A program made the translations under genes and the position numbers. From positions 1,178,001-1,242,000 of the forward strand of contig NC_020541.1 of NCBI RefSeq assembly GCF_000230695.2: 64,000 nucleotides of DNA, written 5' to 3'. Numbering within the stretch: the first letter of the stretch is position 1; every line of letters begins with the position of its first letter. This document shows positions 18,895-27,218 of the stretch, piece after piece. The notes beneath the pieces are model-generated. The model was not told the DNA's origin. It was given only the letters and a program-made list of their open reading frames with translations, and searched no databases. Source of the DNA: Rhodanobacter denitrificans (GTDB lineage: Bacteria; Pseudomonadota; Gammaproteobacteria; Xanthomonadales; Rhodanobacteraceae).

Positions 18895-19965
18895 ATGCCT
18901 TTCATTTCGCAACTGGAACCGGATGCGTTGCTCGCGGCATTCATGCTGGAGCCGCCGATCGGCTTCGTGGTGGACCATTCGCCGCAGGGCATGCCGGTCT
19001 TCGTGGCGCCGTTCGACCTCTTGACCACCGCCGACGAGGCACTGCGCCGTCGCCTGGCTGCCTTGCCGCTGTACCGCCACTGGAGCCGTCTGCTGCGCTG
19101 GCGCACCCGCTTCGCCGGCACCACCGTGACCGAGTACGCGCCGCTGCCTGCCGGCGTGTCGCCGGTGCGGCTGGCGCAGGGGTTGAAGGCTGCGTTCGGG
19201 CGCGAGTGCGCTCTGCTGATCGTGAAAGACATTGCGCAGGAGTCGCCGCTGCTGGACGAGGCGGCGAATGCCCACGCGGGTGCCTTCGCCGCGGCCTGTG
19301 TGGCGGCGGGCTTCGTGTTGCTGGAAGGCCAGGCGCTGGCCTTCGTGCCGATCGACTTCGGCTCGGACGACGACTATCTCGCGCGGCTCTCGCACAGCCG
19401 GCGCAAGAATATCCGGCGCAAGCTGCGCTCGCGCGCCGACCTCGAGATCGAGACGCTGCGCACCGGCGACGCCTGCTTCCGCGACGAGGCGACGCTGGCG
19501 GCGTTCCATGCGCTGTTCGACAATGTGTATGCACAAAGCACGATCCACTTCGACCGGCTCAGCGCGGCGTTCTTCCGCCTGCTGCTGCAGGATGCGGCCA
19601 GCGGTGGCGTGGTGTTCGTCTATCGCCATGCCGGGAAGATGATCGGCTGGAACCTCTGCTACGAACACGGCGGCAAGCTGGTCGACAAGTACGTCGGCTT
19701 CGCCTACCCCGCGGCGCGCGAGCACAACCTGTACTTCGTCAGCTGGATGCACAACCTGGGCTACGCGCGCGAACGCGGCCTGACGCATTACGTGGCCGGC
19801 TGGACCGACCCGGAGGTGAAGTCCTTCCTCGGCGCGCGCTTCACCTTCACCCGCCACGCGGTGTACGCGCGCAATCCGCTGCTGCGCGCGCTGCTGCGCC
19901 GGCTCGGCAGTCACTTCGAGAGCGATCGCCGCTGGCAGACGGCGGTGGAGGCGGTCGATGGATAG
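18895..19965 (+). CDS. FemAB/GNAT-like acyltransferase (BioF2-like domain)
   Basis: The 356-residue protein has a C-terminal GNAT-like domain: YLARLSHSRRKNIRRKLRSR (about 161-180), VYAQSTIHFDRLSAAFFRLL, then VFVYRHAGKMIGWNLCYEHG and VDKYVGFAYPAAREHNLYFV. This pattern belongs to the peptidogalycan/FemAB-like acyltransferases that transfer acyl or aminoacyl groups; a basic RRKNIRRKLR patch is typical. It is divergent from the ketosynthase/ACP pair and overlaps the arginase-like gene by eight bases. A plausible but unproven role is acylation by the dedicated ACP of an amino substrate. Confidence 0.78.
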   Translation: MPFISQLEPDALLAAFMLEPPIGFVVDHSPQGMPVFVAPFDLLTTADEALRRRLAALPLYRHWSRLLRWRTRFAGTTVTEYAPLPAGVSPVRLAQGLKAAFGRECALLIVKDIAQESPLLDEAANAHAGAFAAACVAAGFVLLEGQALAFVPIDFGSDDDYLARLSHSRRKNIRRKLRSRADLEIETLRTGDACFRDEATLAAFHALFDNVYAQSTIHFDRLSAAFFRLLLQDAASGGVVFVYRHAGKMIGWNLCYEHGGKLVDKYVGFAYPAAREHNLYFVSWMHNLGYARERGLTHYVAGWTDPEVKSFLGARFTFTRHAVYARNPLLRALLRRLGSHFESDRRWQTAVEAVDG

Positions 19966-20848
19966 GCTGGCCAACCGTCCCGTGGTGCTCGACATCGACC
20001 ATTCGGTGGGGCCGCTGCCGGATCGCCTGGTGCTGCCGCTGGAGCATTGGCAGGAGTCGATCCGCTTCGGCTGTTTGCTGTCCGGCATGCAACGCTTCCG
20101 CACCATGCTGGACCAGCTGCTGCCGGAGCGCCACGGCACCGTGTTCACCGGCAGCGGCGACTTCCATCATCTGAGCTGGCCGCTGATCGAGCGCGTGCGC
20201 AGCAAGGCGCCATTCCAGGTGGTGGTGCTGGACAACCACCCGGACAACATGCGCTTCCCGTTCGGCGTGCACTGCGGCTCGTGGGTGCGCAAGGTGGCGC
20301 GGCTGCCGCAGGTGAGCCACGTGCACGTGCTCGGCATCACCTCCGCCGACATCGGCGCCGGTCACGCCTGGGAGAACTACCTGGCGCCGCTGCTCCGCGG
20401 CAAGCTGAGCTACTGGAGTATCGGCGTGGACACCGGCTGGGCGCGCCGGCTTGGCCTGGCGCGCGCGTTCCGCGGTTTCGACACGCCCGCGGCGCTGGTC
20501 GATGCGTTCGTCGAGTTCCAGCGTACGCACGCCGCGCCGAGCTACCTCACGATCGACAAGGACGTGTTCGCCGCCGACGTGGCACGGACCAACTGGGACC
20601 AGGGCCGCCTGCAACTCGACCACGCGCGGGCGCTGATCGGCAGCCTGCGCCACGGCCTGGTCGGCAGCGACATCAACGGCGAGATCTCGCATTACCGCTA
20701 CCGCAGCTGGTGGAAGCGCAAGCTGTCGGCGCTGGACCAGCAGCCGGTCATCGACCCGGCGCAGCTCGCCGGCTGGCAGGCGCAGCAGCACGCGCTGAAT
20801 CTCGAACTGCTGCGGGCGATCGCGGCGCGCGTCGATGCCGCGCCCTAA
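19958..20848 (+). CDS. Arginase/ureohydrolase-fold protein
   Basis: This 296-residue protein shows the metal-binding motifs of the ureohydrolase fold in order: GSGDFHHLSW (65-74, replacing GGDHS), DNHPDN (92-97, the DxHxD motif) and TIDKDVF (Asp200 and Asp202, the DxDxxD region). That set binds a two-metal centre in arginase, agmatinase and formiminoglutamase. The sequence is divergent from all of these and shorter, so another amidino or amide hydrolase is possible. It overlaps the GNAT-like gene by eight bases and converges on the glycosyltransferase gene, overlapping its end by four bases. Confidence 0.75.
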   Translation: MDRLANRPVVLDIDHSVGPLPDRLVLPLEHWQESIRFGCLLSGMQRFRTMLDQLLPERHGTVFTGSGDFHHLSWPLIERVRSKAPFQVVVLDNHPDNMRFPFGVHCGSWVRKVARLPQVSHVHVLGITSADIGAGHAWENYLAPLLRGKLSYWSIGVDTGWARRLGLARAFRGFDTPAALVDAFVEFQRTHAAPSYLTIDKDVFAADVARTNWDQGRLQLDHARALIGSLRHGLVGSDINGEISHYRYRSWWKRKLSALDQQPVIDPAQLAGWQAQQHALNLELLRAIAARVDAAP

Positions 20849-22440
20849 TCGCGCGATGGAGCCGCCATCGCGCCGGTGACGTCGCCGGCGCGCCAGATGC
20901 GCAGGCTGCCGTCGCGATAGGGCTGGCGGTACAGCGGGGTGGCCGGGTAGCGGTAGTCCGGCTCGCTGCTGATCACCCAGCCTTGCGGATGCGCATGCGC
21001 CCAGACGGCCACCGCGGCCGGGTTGCTGGTGGCCGGGATCGGCGCGGTCAGCCGTCCGGCGAAAGTGAGCAGGCCGTACTGCGGGCCGGCGAACAGCAGC
21101 GGCACGCCAGCCTGTTGCGCGGCGGCCACGCGGCGGGCGGCCGCCGCGATGTCGTAGCGCGGGCCGGCGGCCAGCACGAAGGCGAGCTTGCCCAGCAGCA
21201 GCGCCGCCAGCATGCCGAGCGCGGCGCGGCCCACCGGCAGCGGCGGCGTCCGTCGCCCCACCACGAACGACAGCCCCACCACGACGATCAGCACGCCGCA
21301 GGCGATCGCCCCGATGCGGCCGGCATGATCGACCGCGAGCTTGCCCAGGCCGACCGCCACGGCGATGCCGATCAGCGCCAGCAGCAGCCCGACGCGCCAG
21401 CCCACCACGCGCCAGCGGCCTGCGCCGAGGCGAACCCCGCCGGCCAGCGTCAGCGCCGGCAGCAACGGCAGCAGGTAGTGCGGCTGCTTGCCGCTGATCA
21501 GGCTGAACAGCACGAAGCCGGGCACGAACGCGGCCGCCACGAAGCGGTCCAGCATCCGGCTGCCACCGGCTGCGGCGGCCTCGCCGCGCCCGATTGCCGC
21601 CACCCACGGCAGCAGCATCGCCGGCAGGATCGGCAGGTACCACCACCACGGCCGGGCGTGCGCGAAGCTCTGCACCACGCGGCCCAGCGTCTGGCGCAGG
21701 AAGATCGCGTCCGCGTACTGCGTGCCGCCCGCCCTGGCCGCGGGCAGCGCCCAGGCCAGCGCCAGCAGCACAGCGCCGAGCAGCGCGGCGAGTAGCCGCA
21801 GCCAGGTCGCCAGCGGCCGCGTCTGCGGCCGCCACCACGGTGCCAGCAGCGCCGGCACGCCGCCCACCAGCAGCGCGACCGGCCCCTTGACCAGCGTCCC
21901 CGCACCCAGCGCCAGCGCCATCGCCACCACCGCGAGCGGCCAGCGCCGGCCGGTCAGCGCTGGCGTGGCCCGCCACGCCACCAGCGTGCACAGCGTGAGC
22001 AGCATGTCGAACATCACCGTGCCGGCGTACACCGCGAACGCGGCGCAGCCCAGCCACAGCCACAACGAGGCCTGCACGGCGGCGGGTGCGGCACCCAGCC
22101 GCCGGCCGAGCGAGGCGAGCAGCGGCAGCGTGGCCAGCGCCAGCAGCAGCTCCAGCAGGCGCGCCGCCCAGGCATGCACGCCGGTTACCGCCCACACCAG
22201 GTTGATCAGCCAGAACAGCAGCGGCGCCTTGTCCGAGTACGGCGCGCCGTCCAGCCACGGCACCAGCCACTGGCCGCTGAGGCGCATGTTCCACGCCACG
22301 GCGAGGTAGCGCGTCTCGTCGATCGGTACCGGAAACAGGAAGAACACCGGCGGCAGCAGCAGAAGCAGCGCCGCGAGCGCCTGCAGCCGTGGCTCCTCGC
22401 GGAACCGGCCGATGAAACCCGTGTGCGGTGCTACCGTCAT
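20845..22440 (-). CDS. ArnT-like/GT39-family membrane glycosyltransferase
   Basis: The 531-residue polytopic protein has about 11-12 hydrophobic segments. Its first periplasmic loop carries PIDETRYLAVAWNM (Asp41-Glu42) and PYSDKAPLLFWL, the catalytic-loop signature of the PMT/ArnT superfamily that uses polyprenyl-phosphate sugars. It probably transfers a sugar from undecaprenyl phosphate to a lipid or protein acceptor on the periplasmic face. The start at 22440 is preceded by GGGGGG. It is the last gene of an apparent operon running from 25425: hydrolase, two half-size EamA proteins, DegT-like aminotransferase and this enzyme, reminiscent of arn clusters. A 136-base gap precedes it. Confidence 0.88.
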   Translation of the reverse strand: MTVAPHTGFIGRFREEPRLQALAALLLLLPPVFFLFPVPIDETRYLAVAWNMRLSGQWLVPWLDGAPYSDKAPLLFWLINLVWAVTGVHAWAARLLELLLALATLPLLASLGRRLGAAPAAVQASLWLWLGCAAFAVYAGTVMFDMLLTLCTLVAWRATPALTGRRWPLAVVAMALALGAGTLVKGPVALLVGGVPALLAPWWRPQTRPLATWLRLLAALLGAVLLALAWALPAARAGGTQYADAIFLRQTLGRVVQSFAHARPWWWYLPILPAMLLPWVAAIGRGEAAAAGGSRMLDRFVAAAFVPGFVLFSLISGKQPHYLLPLLPALTLAGGVRLGAGRWRVVGWRVGLLLALIGIAVAVGLGKLAVDHAGRIGAIACGVLIVVVGLSFVVGRRTPPLPVGRAALGMLAALLLGKLAFVLAAGPRYDIAAAARRVAAAQQAGVPLLFAGPQYGLLTFAGRLTAPIPATSNPAAVAVWAHAHPQGWVISSEPDYRYPATPLYRQPYRDGSLRIWRAGDVTGAMAAPSRD

Positions 22441-22576
22441 GGCGATCCCCCCGGAACTGCGCGAGAATCCTCGCCGGCGCTTGCGTGCGGGCATCGGCGG
22501 AGCGGCGAGGCGGCGCCATTCTTGCGGGTGGAAGATTTCGTCCGCGTGAAATGCCGGCGGCAGCCGCGGCGCCGCC

Positions 22577-23782
22577 TCAGCCGTTGCCGAGCACGCCGCA
22601 GATCGTCTCGAAGTCCGCGTCGGTCAGCCACGGGCTGTTGCCGAGGCTGAGGCTGCGCGCGGCCAAGTCGCGGGCGTGCGGCACGTCCGCGGCGGGAACC
22701 ACGTCGGCGAGATAGGGGTAGTCGGGCAGGGCGTGGATGAACAGCCGGCTGGCGCCGTAGCCGGCCGGCCACAGCTGCGCCAGCGCGGCGTCACGGCGCC
22801 GGCGGTCGGGCAGCAGCAGCAGGAAGAATGGCCAGGTGCCGCAGGCGCCGGCGGGGTCGTCGAGCACGTCGATGCCGCCGATCTGGCGCAACCGCGGCAG
22901 GCGACGTTGCGCCTGCGCGGACAGCTGGGCGAGAAACGCCGGCAGCCGCGGCACGGCATGCGAGCCCACCGCCTGCCGCCAGCGGCCGACGCGGTGCAGC
23001 GGGATCGTCGGCGGGAAGTCGTCGCCCACCGCGGCGATCTCGTCGCCGCGGCGCAGCGCGCGGCGCAGCGGTGCGCCGTAGGCCAGGCGCAGGCCCCACG
23101 GCCGGTACAGCGCGGCGTAGCCGAGCAGTTCGAGGCGGCGCCGCCACTCCCAGTCCGGCCGTTGCGGCACGCCCGCGGCGGCGCGGGCCAGCCGCTCGCG
23201 CAGCGCGGGGTCGCGCGCAGCGAGCAGGCCGCCCTCGTAGATCGACAGGCCCTTGCCGGCGGCCAGGCTGAAGAAGCCCGCGTCGCCGGCCAGCCCCACG
23301 CTGGTGCCGTCGGCCCGGCGTGCGCCCAGCGCCTGCGCGGCATCCTCGATCACGTACGCGCCGACCTGGCGCGCCACGGCGAGCGCGTCGTCCACGTCGG
23401 CGACGCGGCCGGCCAGGTGGGTGGGCACGATCGCCAGCGTGCGCTCGTCGCAGGCCGCGCGCAGCGCGGACGGGTCCATGTCGTAGTGGCCGGGCCGCAG
23501 GTCGCACAGCTGCAGCTCCAACCCGGCCTGCCGCACGGCGATCGCCACCAGCGGGCAGGTGTACGCCGGCACCACCACGCGGCGGCGGCGCGGCGCCAGC
23601 TCGCGCAGCGTGGCCAGCGTCAGCAGCAGCGCCGCGGTGCCGGAACAGGTCAGCTGCAGCGGCGGTGTGCCCAGCAGCGCGGCGATGTCGTCGGCCAGCG
23701 TCGGCGCCCCGGGGCGCAGGTCGGCGAGGCGCAGCGGCAGGCCGGCGGTGGGCGGCAATTCGTGGCGGCGACGGAGCAGCAT
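22577..23782 (-). CDS. DegT/DnrJ/EryC1/StrS-family aminotransferase
   Basis: The 401-residue PLP protein has CSGTAALLLTLATL near residues 46-59, VVVPAYTCPLVA at 69-80, the PLP-pyridine aspartate in YVIEDAAQALGA (Asp147), and Lys177 in FFSLAAGKGLSIYEGG as the Schiff-base lysine. This is the fold of sugar aminotransferases such as ArnB. The C-terminal region (RLFIHALPDYPYL) is diverged from well-known members, so the substrate cannot be named. It is placed between the EamA pair and the ArnT-like glycosyltransferase. Confidence 0.85.
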   Translation of the reverse strand: MLLRRRHELPPTAGLPLRLADLRPGAPTLADDIAALLGTPPLQLTCSGTAALLLTLATLRELAPRRRRVVVPAYTCPLVAIAVRQAGLELQLCDLRPGHYDMDPSALRAACDERTLAIVPTHLAGRVADVDDALAVARQVGAYVIEDAAQALGARRADGTSVGLAGDAGFFSLAAGKGLSIYEGGLLAARDPALRERLARAAAGVPQRPDWEWRRRLELLGYAALYRPWGLRLAYGAPLRRALRRGDEIAAVGDDFPPTIPLHRVGRWRQAVGSHAVPRLPAFLAQLSAQAQRRLPRLRQIGGIDVLDDPAGACGTWPFFLLLLPDRRRRDAALAQLWPAGYGASRLFIHALPDYPYLADVVPAADVPHARDLAARSLSLGNSPWLTDADFETICGVLGNG

Positions 23783-23804
23783 GCGCGCAGCGTAGCGCGG
23801 GCGC

Positions 23805-24212
23805 CTAGCCGCGCGCCGGCTCGGCATCGGCTTCCGCTGGGTGTTCGCGGCTCTCGGCCAGCCCCAGGCAGACGATGCCGGCGATGATCGCCAGCGCACC
23901 CAGCGCGCGGGCAAGGGTGAGCTGTTCGTCGAACAGCCAGATCGACAGCAGCATCACCGACACCACTTCCAGGTGCGAGGCGGCGAAGGCGGGGCCGATC
24001 GGCGCACGCTTGAGCAGGGCCATCCAGGTGAAGAAGGCGCCGATGTAGCCGATCACCGCGCCGTAGACCCAGGGCTGGCCGAACACGCGCAGCAGCCACG
24101 CCAGGTTGGCCTGCACCGGCAGCGCCTGGCTGCCGGCATACTTGAAGCTGATCTGGGCGAGGGTGTCGAAGCCCATCAGCAGCAGGAAGCCGAGCAGGTA
24201 GAAGCGCTTCAT
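23805..24212 (-). CDS. Half-size EamA/SMR-like membrane transporter, subunit 2
   Basis: The 135-residue protein has four hydrophobic segments (FYLLGFLLLMGFDTLAQISF, WVYGAVIGYIGAFFTWMALL, AASHLEVVSVMLLSIWLF, LGALAIIAGIVCLGL) and the EamA pattern ending near AIIAGIVCLGL. One EamA repeat in a four-helix protein recalls ArnE/ArnF, which act as a pair to flip undecaprenyl-linked aminoarabinose. Its start overlaps the upstream half-transporter stop (ATGA at 24209-24212), supporting a heterodimer. A charged tail (SREHPAEADAEPARG) follows the last helix. Confidence 0.82.
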   Translation of the reverse strand: MKRFYLLGFLLLMGFDTLAQISFKYAGSQALPVQANLAWLLRVFGQPWVYGAVIGYIGAFFTWMALLKRAPIGPAFAASHLEVVSVMLLSIWLFDEQLTLARALGALAIIAGIVCLGLAESREHPAEADAEPARG

Positions 24213-24589
24213 GTGCCCAGCCCCACGATCGCCACGCCCAGCGTGACCAGCAGGATGCCGGTGACCCGCAGCCGGGTCAGCTTTTCGCCGAACAGGAAGC
24301 GTCCGGCGACCATGATCGCCACGATGTTGATCGAGCCCAGCAGCACGCCTTCGGACAGCGGGATCAGCGACAGGAACGCGATCCACACCAGGAACTCGAT
24401 CACGTAGCTGGCCACGCCCAGCCATAGCCAGGGCCGTGATGCCATGTGCTTCCAGCGCGCCAGGCCATCACCGGCCGCTTCATCGCCGGCGGCGGCCTTG
24501 AACGCCAGCTGGCCGCCGGTGTCGAGCACGATGTTGAGCAGCCACAGGCCCGCCACGAGGGTGGAGATGGAGCCTTCCGCCGGCATCAT
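24209..24589 (-). CDS. Half-size EamA/SMR-like membrane transporter, subunit 1
   Basis: The 126-residue protein has four hydrophobic segments: LVAGLWLLNIVLDTGGQLAF, LWLGVASYVIEFLVWIAFLS, GSINIVAIMVAGRFLF and VTGILLVTLGVAIVGLG. It is a single EamA repeat, partner of the next gene. The start can be 24589 or 24586, both within the overlap with the hydrolase stop. Compared with subunit 2, its first loop has an extra charged stretch (GDEAAGDGLARWKHMASR). Confidence 0.82.
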   Translation of the reverse strand: MMPAEGSISTLVAGLWLLNIVLDTGGQLAFKAAAGDEAAGDGLARWKHMASRPWLWLGVASYVIEFLVWIAFLSLIPLSEGVLLGSINIVAIMVAGRFLFGEKLTRLRVTGILLVTLGVAIVGLGT

Positions 24590-25425
24590 CAGGCAGCGAC
24601 GCGCTGCGTGCCGTTCGACGCGACGATGCCGTCGAAGAATGCCGCCGAGCGATCGATCAGGGTGCGCCGCTGCTTGTCGATGGTGATCATGTGGTAGCTG
24701 TCCTCGAGCAGCAGCAATTCGGTCGGTGCGCTGACTCCGCGCACCACCAGCTCGGCGTTCTTCGGGCTGGCGACGTCGTCGTCGCTGGCATGGGCGACCA
24801 GGCACGGCGCGGTCACCTGCGGCAGCTGGCGCCGCACGCTGGCGGCCAGGCCGTACATTTCGGCCAGCGAGTACCACGGATTGCCGGGCAGGCCGGCGGC
24901 GGCGCTGTCGCCGCCGAGCATCGCCGCGCTGACCTGCGCGCGCAGGCGCTCGTCGCGGATGCCGTAGGGTGGCTGCTCCATGAAGCTGCGGTCGCGGCCG
25001 ATGCCCAGTTTCTTCAGCAGTGGCAGCAGGAACGATAGCCGTGCCAGTTTCGGGATGCTCCAGCCGTCGTAGCGGAAGGTGGCGCCGTAGACGCCCACGC
25101 CGGCGATCCGCCCGGGCCGGTCCGCGGCCAGTTTCAGCGCCAGCAGCGCACCCATCGAGAGGCCGCCGACGAACAACTGGTCGACCTTGCCGAGCATCGC
25201 GTCGGCCGCCCGCTCGACGCTGGCATACCAGTCGCGCCAGCCGGTGGCGAGCAGGTCCTCGACGTTGCCGCAGTGGCCGGCCAGCTGCATGCCGTGCACG
25301 GTGAAGCCGGCGTTGTTCAGGCCCTTGCCCAGCAGCTTCATTTCCATCGGCGTGCCGGTGAGGCCATGGATCAGCAGCACGCCGCTGCGCCCGCCCTCGA
25401 GGAAAAAGTCGGTCTGCTGGATCAC
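24589..25425 (-). CDS. Alpha/beta hydrolase, Est30-like carboxylesterase family
   Basis: The 278-residue protein has GVLLIHGLTGTPMEMKLLG at the N-terminus (HGxxG oxyanion loop), nucleophile Ser90 in FVGGLSMGALLALK, and a DSYHMITIDKQR histidine motif near the end, with Asp in HASDDDVASP. This is the pattern of Est30-type carboxylesterases and monoglyceride lipases. As the first gene of the EamA/DegT/ArnT-like operon, it could remove an acyl group from a lipid intermediate. No signal peptide is seen, so it should be cytoplasmic. Confidence 0.85.
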   Translation of the reverse strand: MIQQTDFFLEGGRSGVLLIHGLTGTPMEMKLLGKGLNNAGFTVHGMQLAGHCGNVEDLLATGWRDWYASVERAADAMLGKVDQLFVGGLSMGALLALKLAADRPGRIAGVGVYGATFRYDGWSIPKLARLSFLLPLLKKLGIGRDRSFMEQPPYGIRDERLRAQVSAAMLGGDSAAAGLPGNPWYSLAEMYGLAASVRRQLPQVTAPCLVAHASDDDVASPKNAELVVRGVSAPTELLLLEDSYHMITIDKQRRTLIDRSAAFFDGIVASNGTQRVAA

Positions 25426-25492
25426 GCGCTTGCCTCGCTGGAACGAATTACGGCGATTTTCATGCCTGGCATGGTCGCAGCGGGCGGTTTCC

Positions 25493-26464
25493 TCAGTCTT
25501 TCGGCGCGCTGGCGGTGCCGAAGCGCACCGTCACGCGCTGGCCGATGCGCAGATCCCGGGTCGGCTCGGCGTCGGGCTGGTCGAACGCCAGCACGCATTC
25601 GACCGTGCGCGCGTTGGCGCGCACCTGCGGGTCGTTCTCCAGCGTGGCCGGCCCGTAGACCTGGCCGATGCGCAGCACGTGCGCGCGCCAGCGCGCGTGC
25701 GCGCCGCCGCTGTCGGCGACCACCTCGGCCGGCATGCCCGGGCGCACTGCCGCGGCGAAGCTGTCGTTGAGCTCGGCGCGGACGATCCGCGGTTTCTGCG
25801 GCAGCAGCACGAACAGCGGCCCGGACGCGGGCGACACGCTGGCGCCGGGCTGGGCCGACACCCGCACCACGTCGGCGTCGAACGGGGCGAGCAGGCTGCG
25901 CTGTTTCAGCTCGTAGCGGGCCTCGTCCAGTTTCTGGCCGGCGACGCTCAGGGCCGCGCGGGCGGCCTGCTGCTCCGCGTCGACCTGTGCTGCCGCCTCG
26001 TTCGCGTCGTCGGCGCTCTGGCCGTCTCCGGCACCGGCGTCGGCCGCGGCGGCCAGCCGCCGGGCGCGTTGCTTCGCCGCGGCCAGCTTGATCCCGAGCA
26101 GCTTCAGCTGCGCCTGCGCCTGTTCGCGTTGCGCCTGCGCCGCTTCGACTGCCAGTCGCGCCGGCTCGGTGTCCAGCGCCGCCAGCAACTGGCCCTGTTT
26201 GACGTGGTCGCCTTCATGCACGGCCACCGCGGCCAGCGTGCCCTCGCGCGGCATCGCCAGGCTCAGCAGGCCGCCTTCGATGTCGACCTTGCCGCGTGCC
26301 ACCGCGACGTAGGCGGCCGCGGGCGAGGCGCTGCTGTCGGCCGGCGCCTGGCCGGCGGGCGAACAGGCCGGCAGCAGGCACGCGACGGCCAGCGCGAGGC
26401 CGCCGCGGCGGAGCAGTCGCGCGGCTTGCGTGCGCCGCGACGGGTGGAAGGCTGGCGGCTTCAT
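25493..26464 (-). CDS. HlyD-family membrane fusion lipoprotein of an ABC efflux system
   Basis: The 323-residue protein has a lipoprotein signal with the lipobox LLPAC (Cys34). A biotinyl-lipoyl-like half motif (EGTLAAVAVHEGDHVKQGQL, residues about 74-93) is followed by a long alpha-helical hairpin rich in Ala/Gln/Glu and a second half motif (SLLAPFDADVVRV), then a beta-barrel. This is a periplasmic adaptor linking the inner-membrane ABC transporter to the outer-membrane channel. It overlaps the ATPase gene by four bases, in the order permease, ATPase, adaptor. Confidence 0.87.
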   Translation of the reverse strand: MKPPAFHPSRRTQAARLLRRGGLALAVACLLPACSPAGQAPADSSASPAAAYVAVARGKVDIEGGLLSLAMPREGTLAAVAVHEGDHVKQGQLLAALDTEPARLAVEAAQAQREQAQAQLKLLGIKLAAAKQRARRLAAAADAGAGDGQSADDANEAAAQVDAEQQAARAALSVAGQKLDEARYELKQRSLLAPFDADVVRVSAQPGASVSPASGPLFVLLPQKPRIVRAELNDSFAAAVRPGMPAEVVADSGGAHARWRAHVLRIGQVYGPATLENDPQVRANARTVECVLAFDQPDAEPTRDLRIGQRVTVRFGTASAPKD

Positions 26465-27213
26465 GCGGGGTTTTCCTTGCTGTCGATGACCGCGGCGCGA
26501 TTGCGCCGGTCGCTGAGGATACGGCCGTCTTCCATGGCCAGCACGCGATCGGCGTGGACGACCAGGCGCGGGTCGTGGCTGACGCACAGCACGGTGGTGC
26601 CGTGGGTATGGGCGATCCGGTGCAGGATGTCGATGATGATCTGGCCGTTGGCGGCGTCCAGCGCGCTGGTCGGTTCGTCGGCGAACAGTAGCTCGGGCTG
26701 CTTGGCCAGCGCGCGGGCGATCGCCACGCGCTGTTTCTCGCCGCCGGACAGCTCGGACGGACGCAGCTGCATGCGGTGCGCCAGGCCGACTTCCTCCAAC
26801 GACTGCTGCGCGCGCCGGCGTGCCTCGTCGCGCGACAGGCCCATGTGGTTCAGCGGCAGCTCGACCTGCTCGAACGCGGACAGCGCGGGAAACAGGTTGA
26901 AGCCCTGGAACACGAAGCCGGTGTGCTGCAGGCGGAAGCGTTCCAGCGCGCGCAGGTCGAGCTGGCCCAGCTCGCTGCCGAGCGCCCGCACACGGCCGCT
27001 GTCGACCTTCTGCAACCCGCTCAGGATCGCCAGCAGGGTGCTCTTGCCGCAGCCGGACGGGCCCGAGATCAGGGTCAGTTCGCCGGCGTCGATGCTCAGC
27101 GAGAAGTGGTCCAGCACCTGCGTGCGCTGGTGGCCGGAGACGAACGCCTTGCTGACGTTCTCGGCCTGCAGCGCGGGCGTGCCCAGCGGTTCGGCGACAG
27201 GGGCGGGATGCAT
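26461..27213 (-). CDS. ABC transporter ATP-binding protein (MacB/LolD type)
   Basis: The 250-residue ATPase has Walker A GPSGCGKST, signature LSGGEKQRVAIARAL and Walker B LLFADEPTSALD, followed by the H-loop in VLCVSHDPRL. Sequence and the adjacent FtsX-type permease place it in the MacB/LolCDE family, in which ATP hydrolysis drives mechanotransmission rather than passage through the membrane domain. It starts five bases after the permease stop. Confidence 0.93.
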   Translation of the reverse strand: MHPAPVAEPLGTPALQAENVSKAFVSGHQRTQVLDHFSLSIDAGELTLISGPSGCGKSTLLAILSGLQKVDSGRVRALGSELGQLDLRALERFRLQHTGFVFQGFNLFPALSAFEQVELPLNHMGLSRDEARRRAQQSLEEVGLAHRMQLRPSELSGGEKQRVAIARALAKQPELLFADEPTSALDAANGQIIIDILHRIAHTHGTTVLCVSHDPRLVVHADRVLAMEDGRILSDRRNRAAVIDSKENPA

Positions 27214-27218
27214 CGCGG

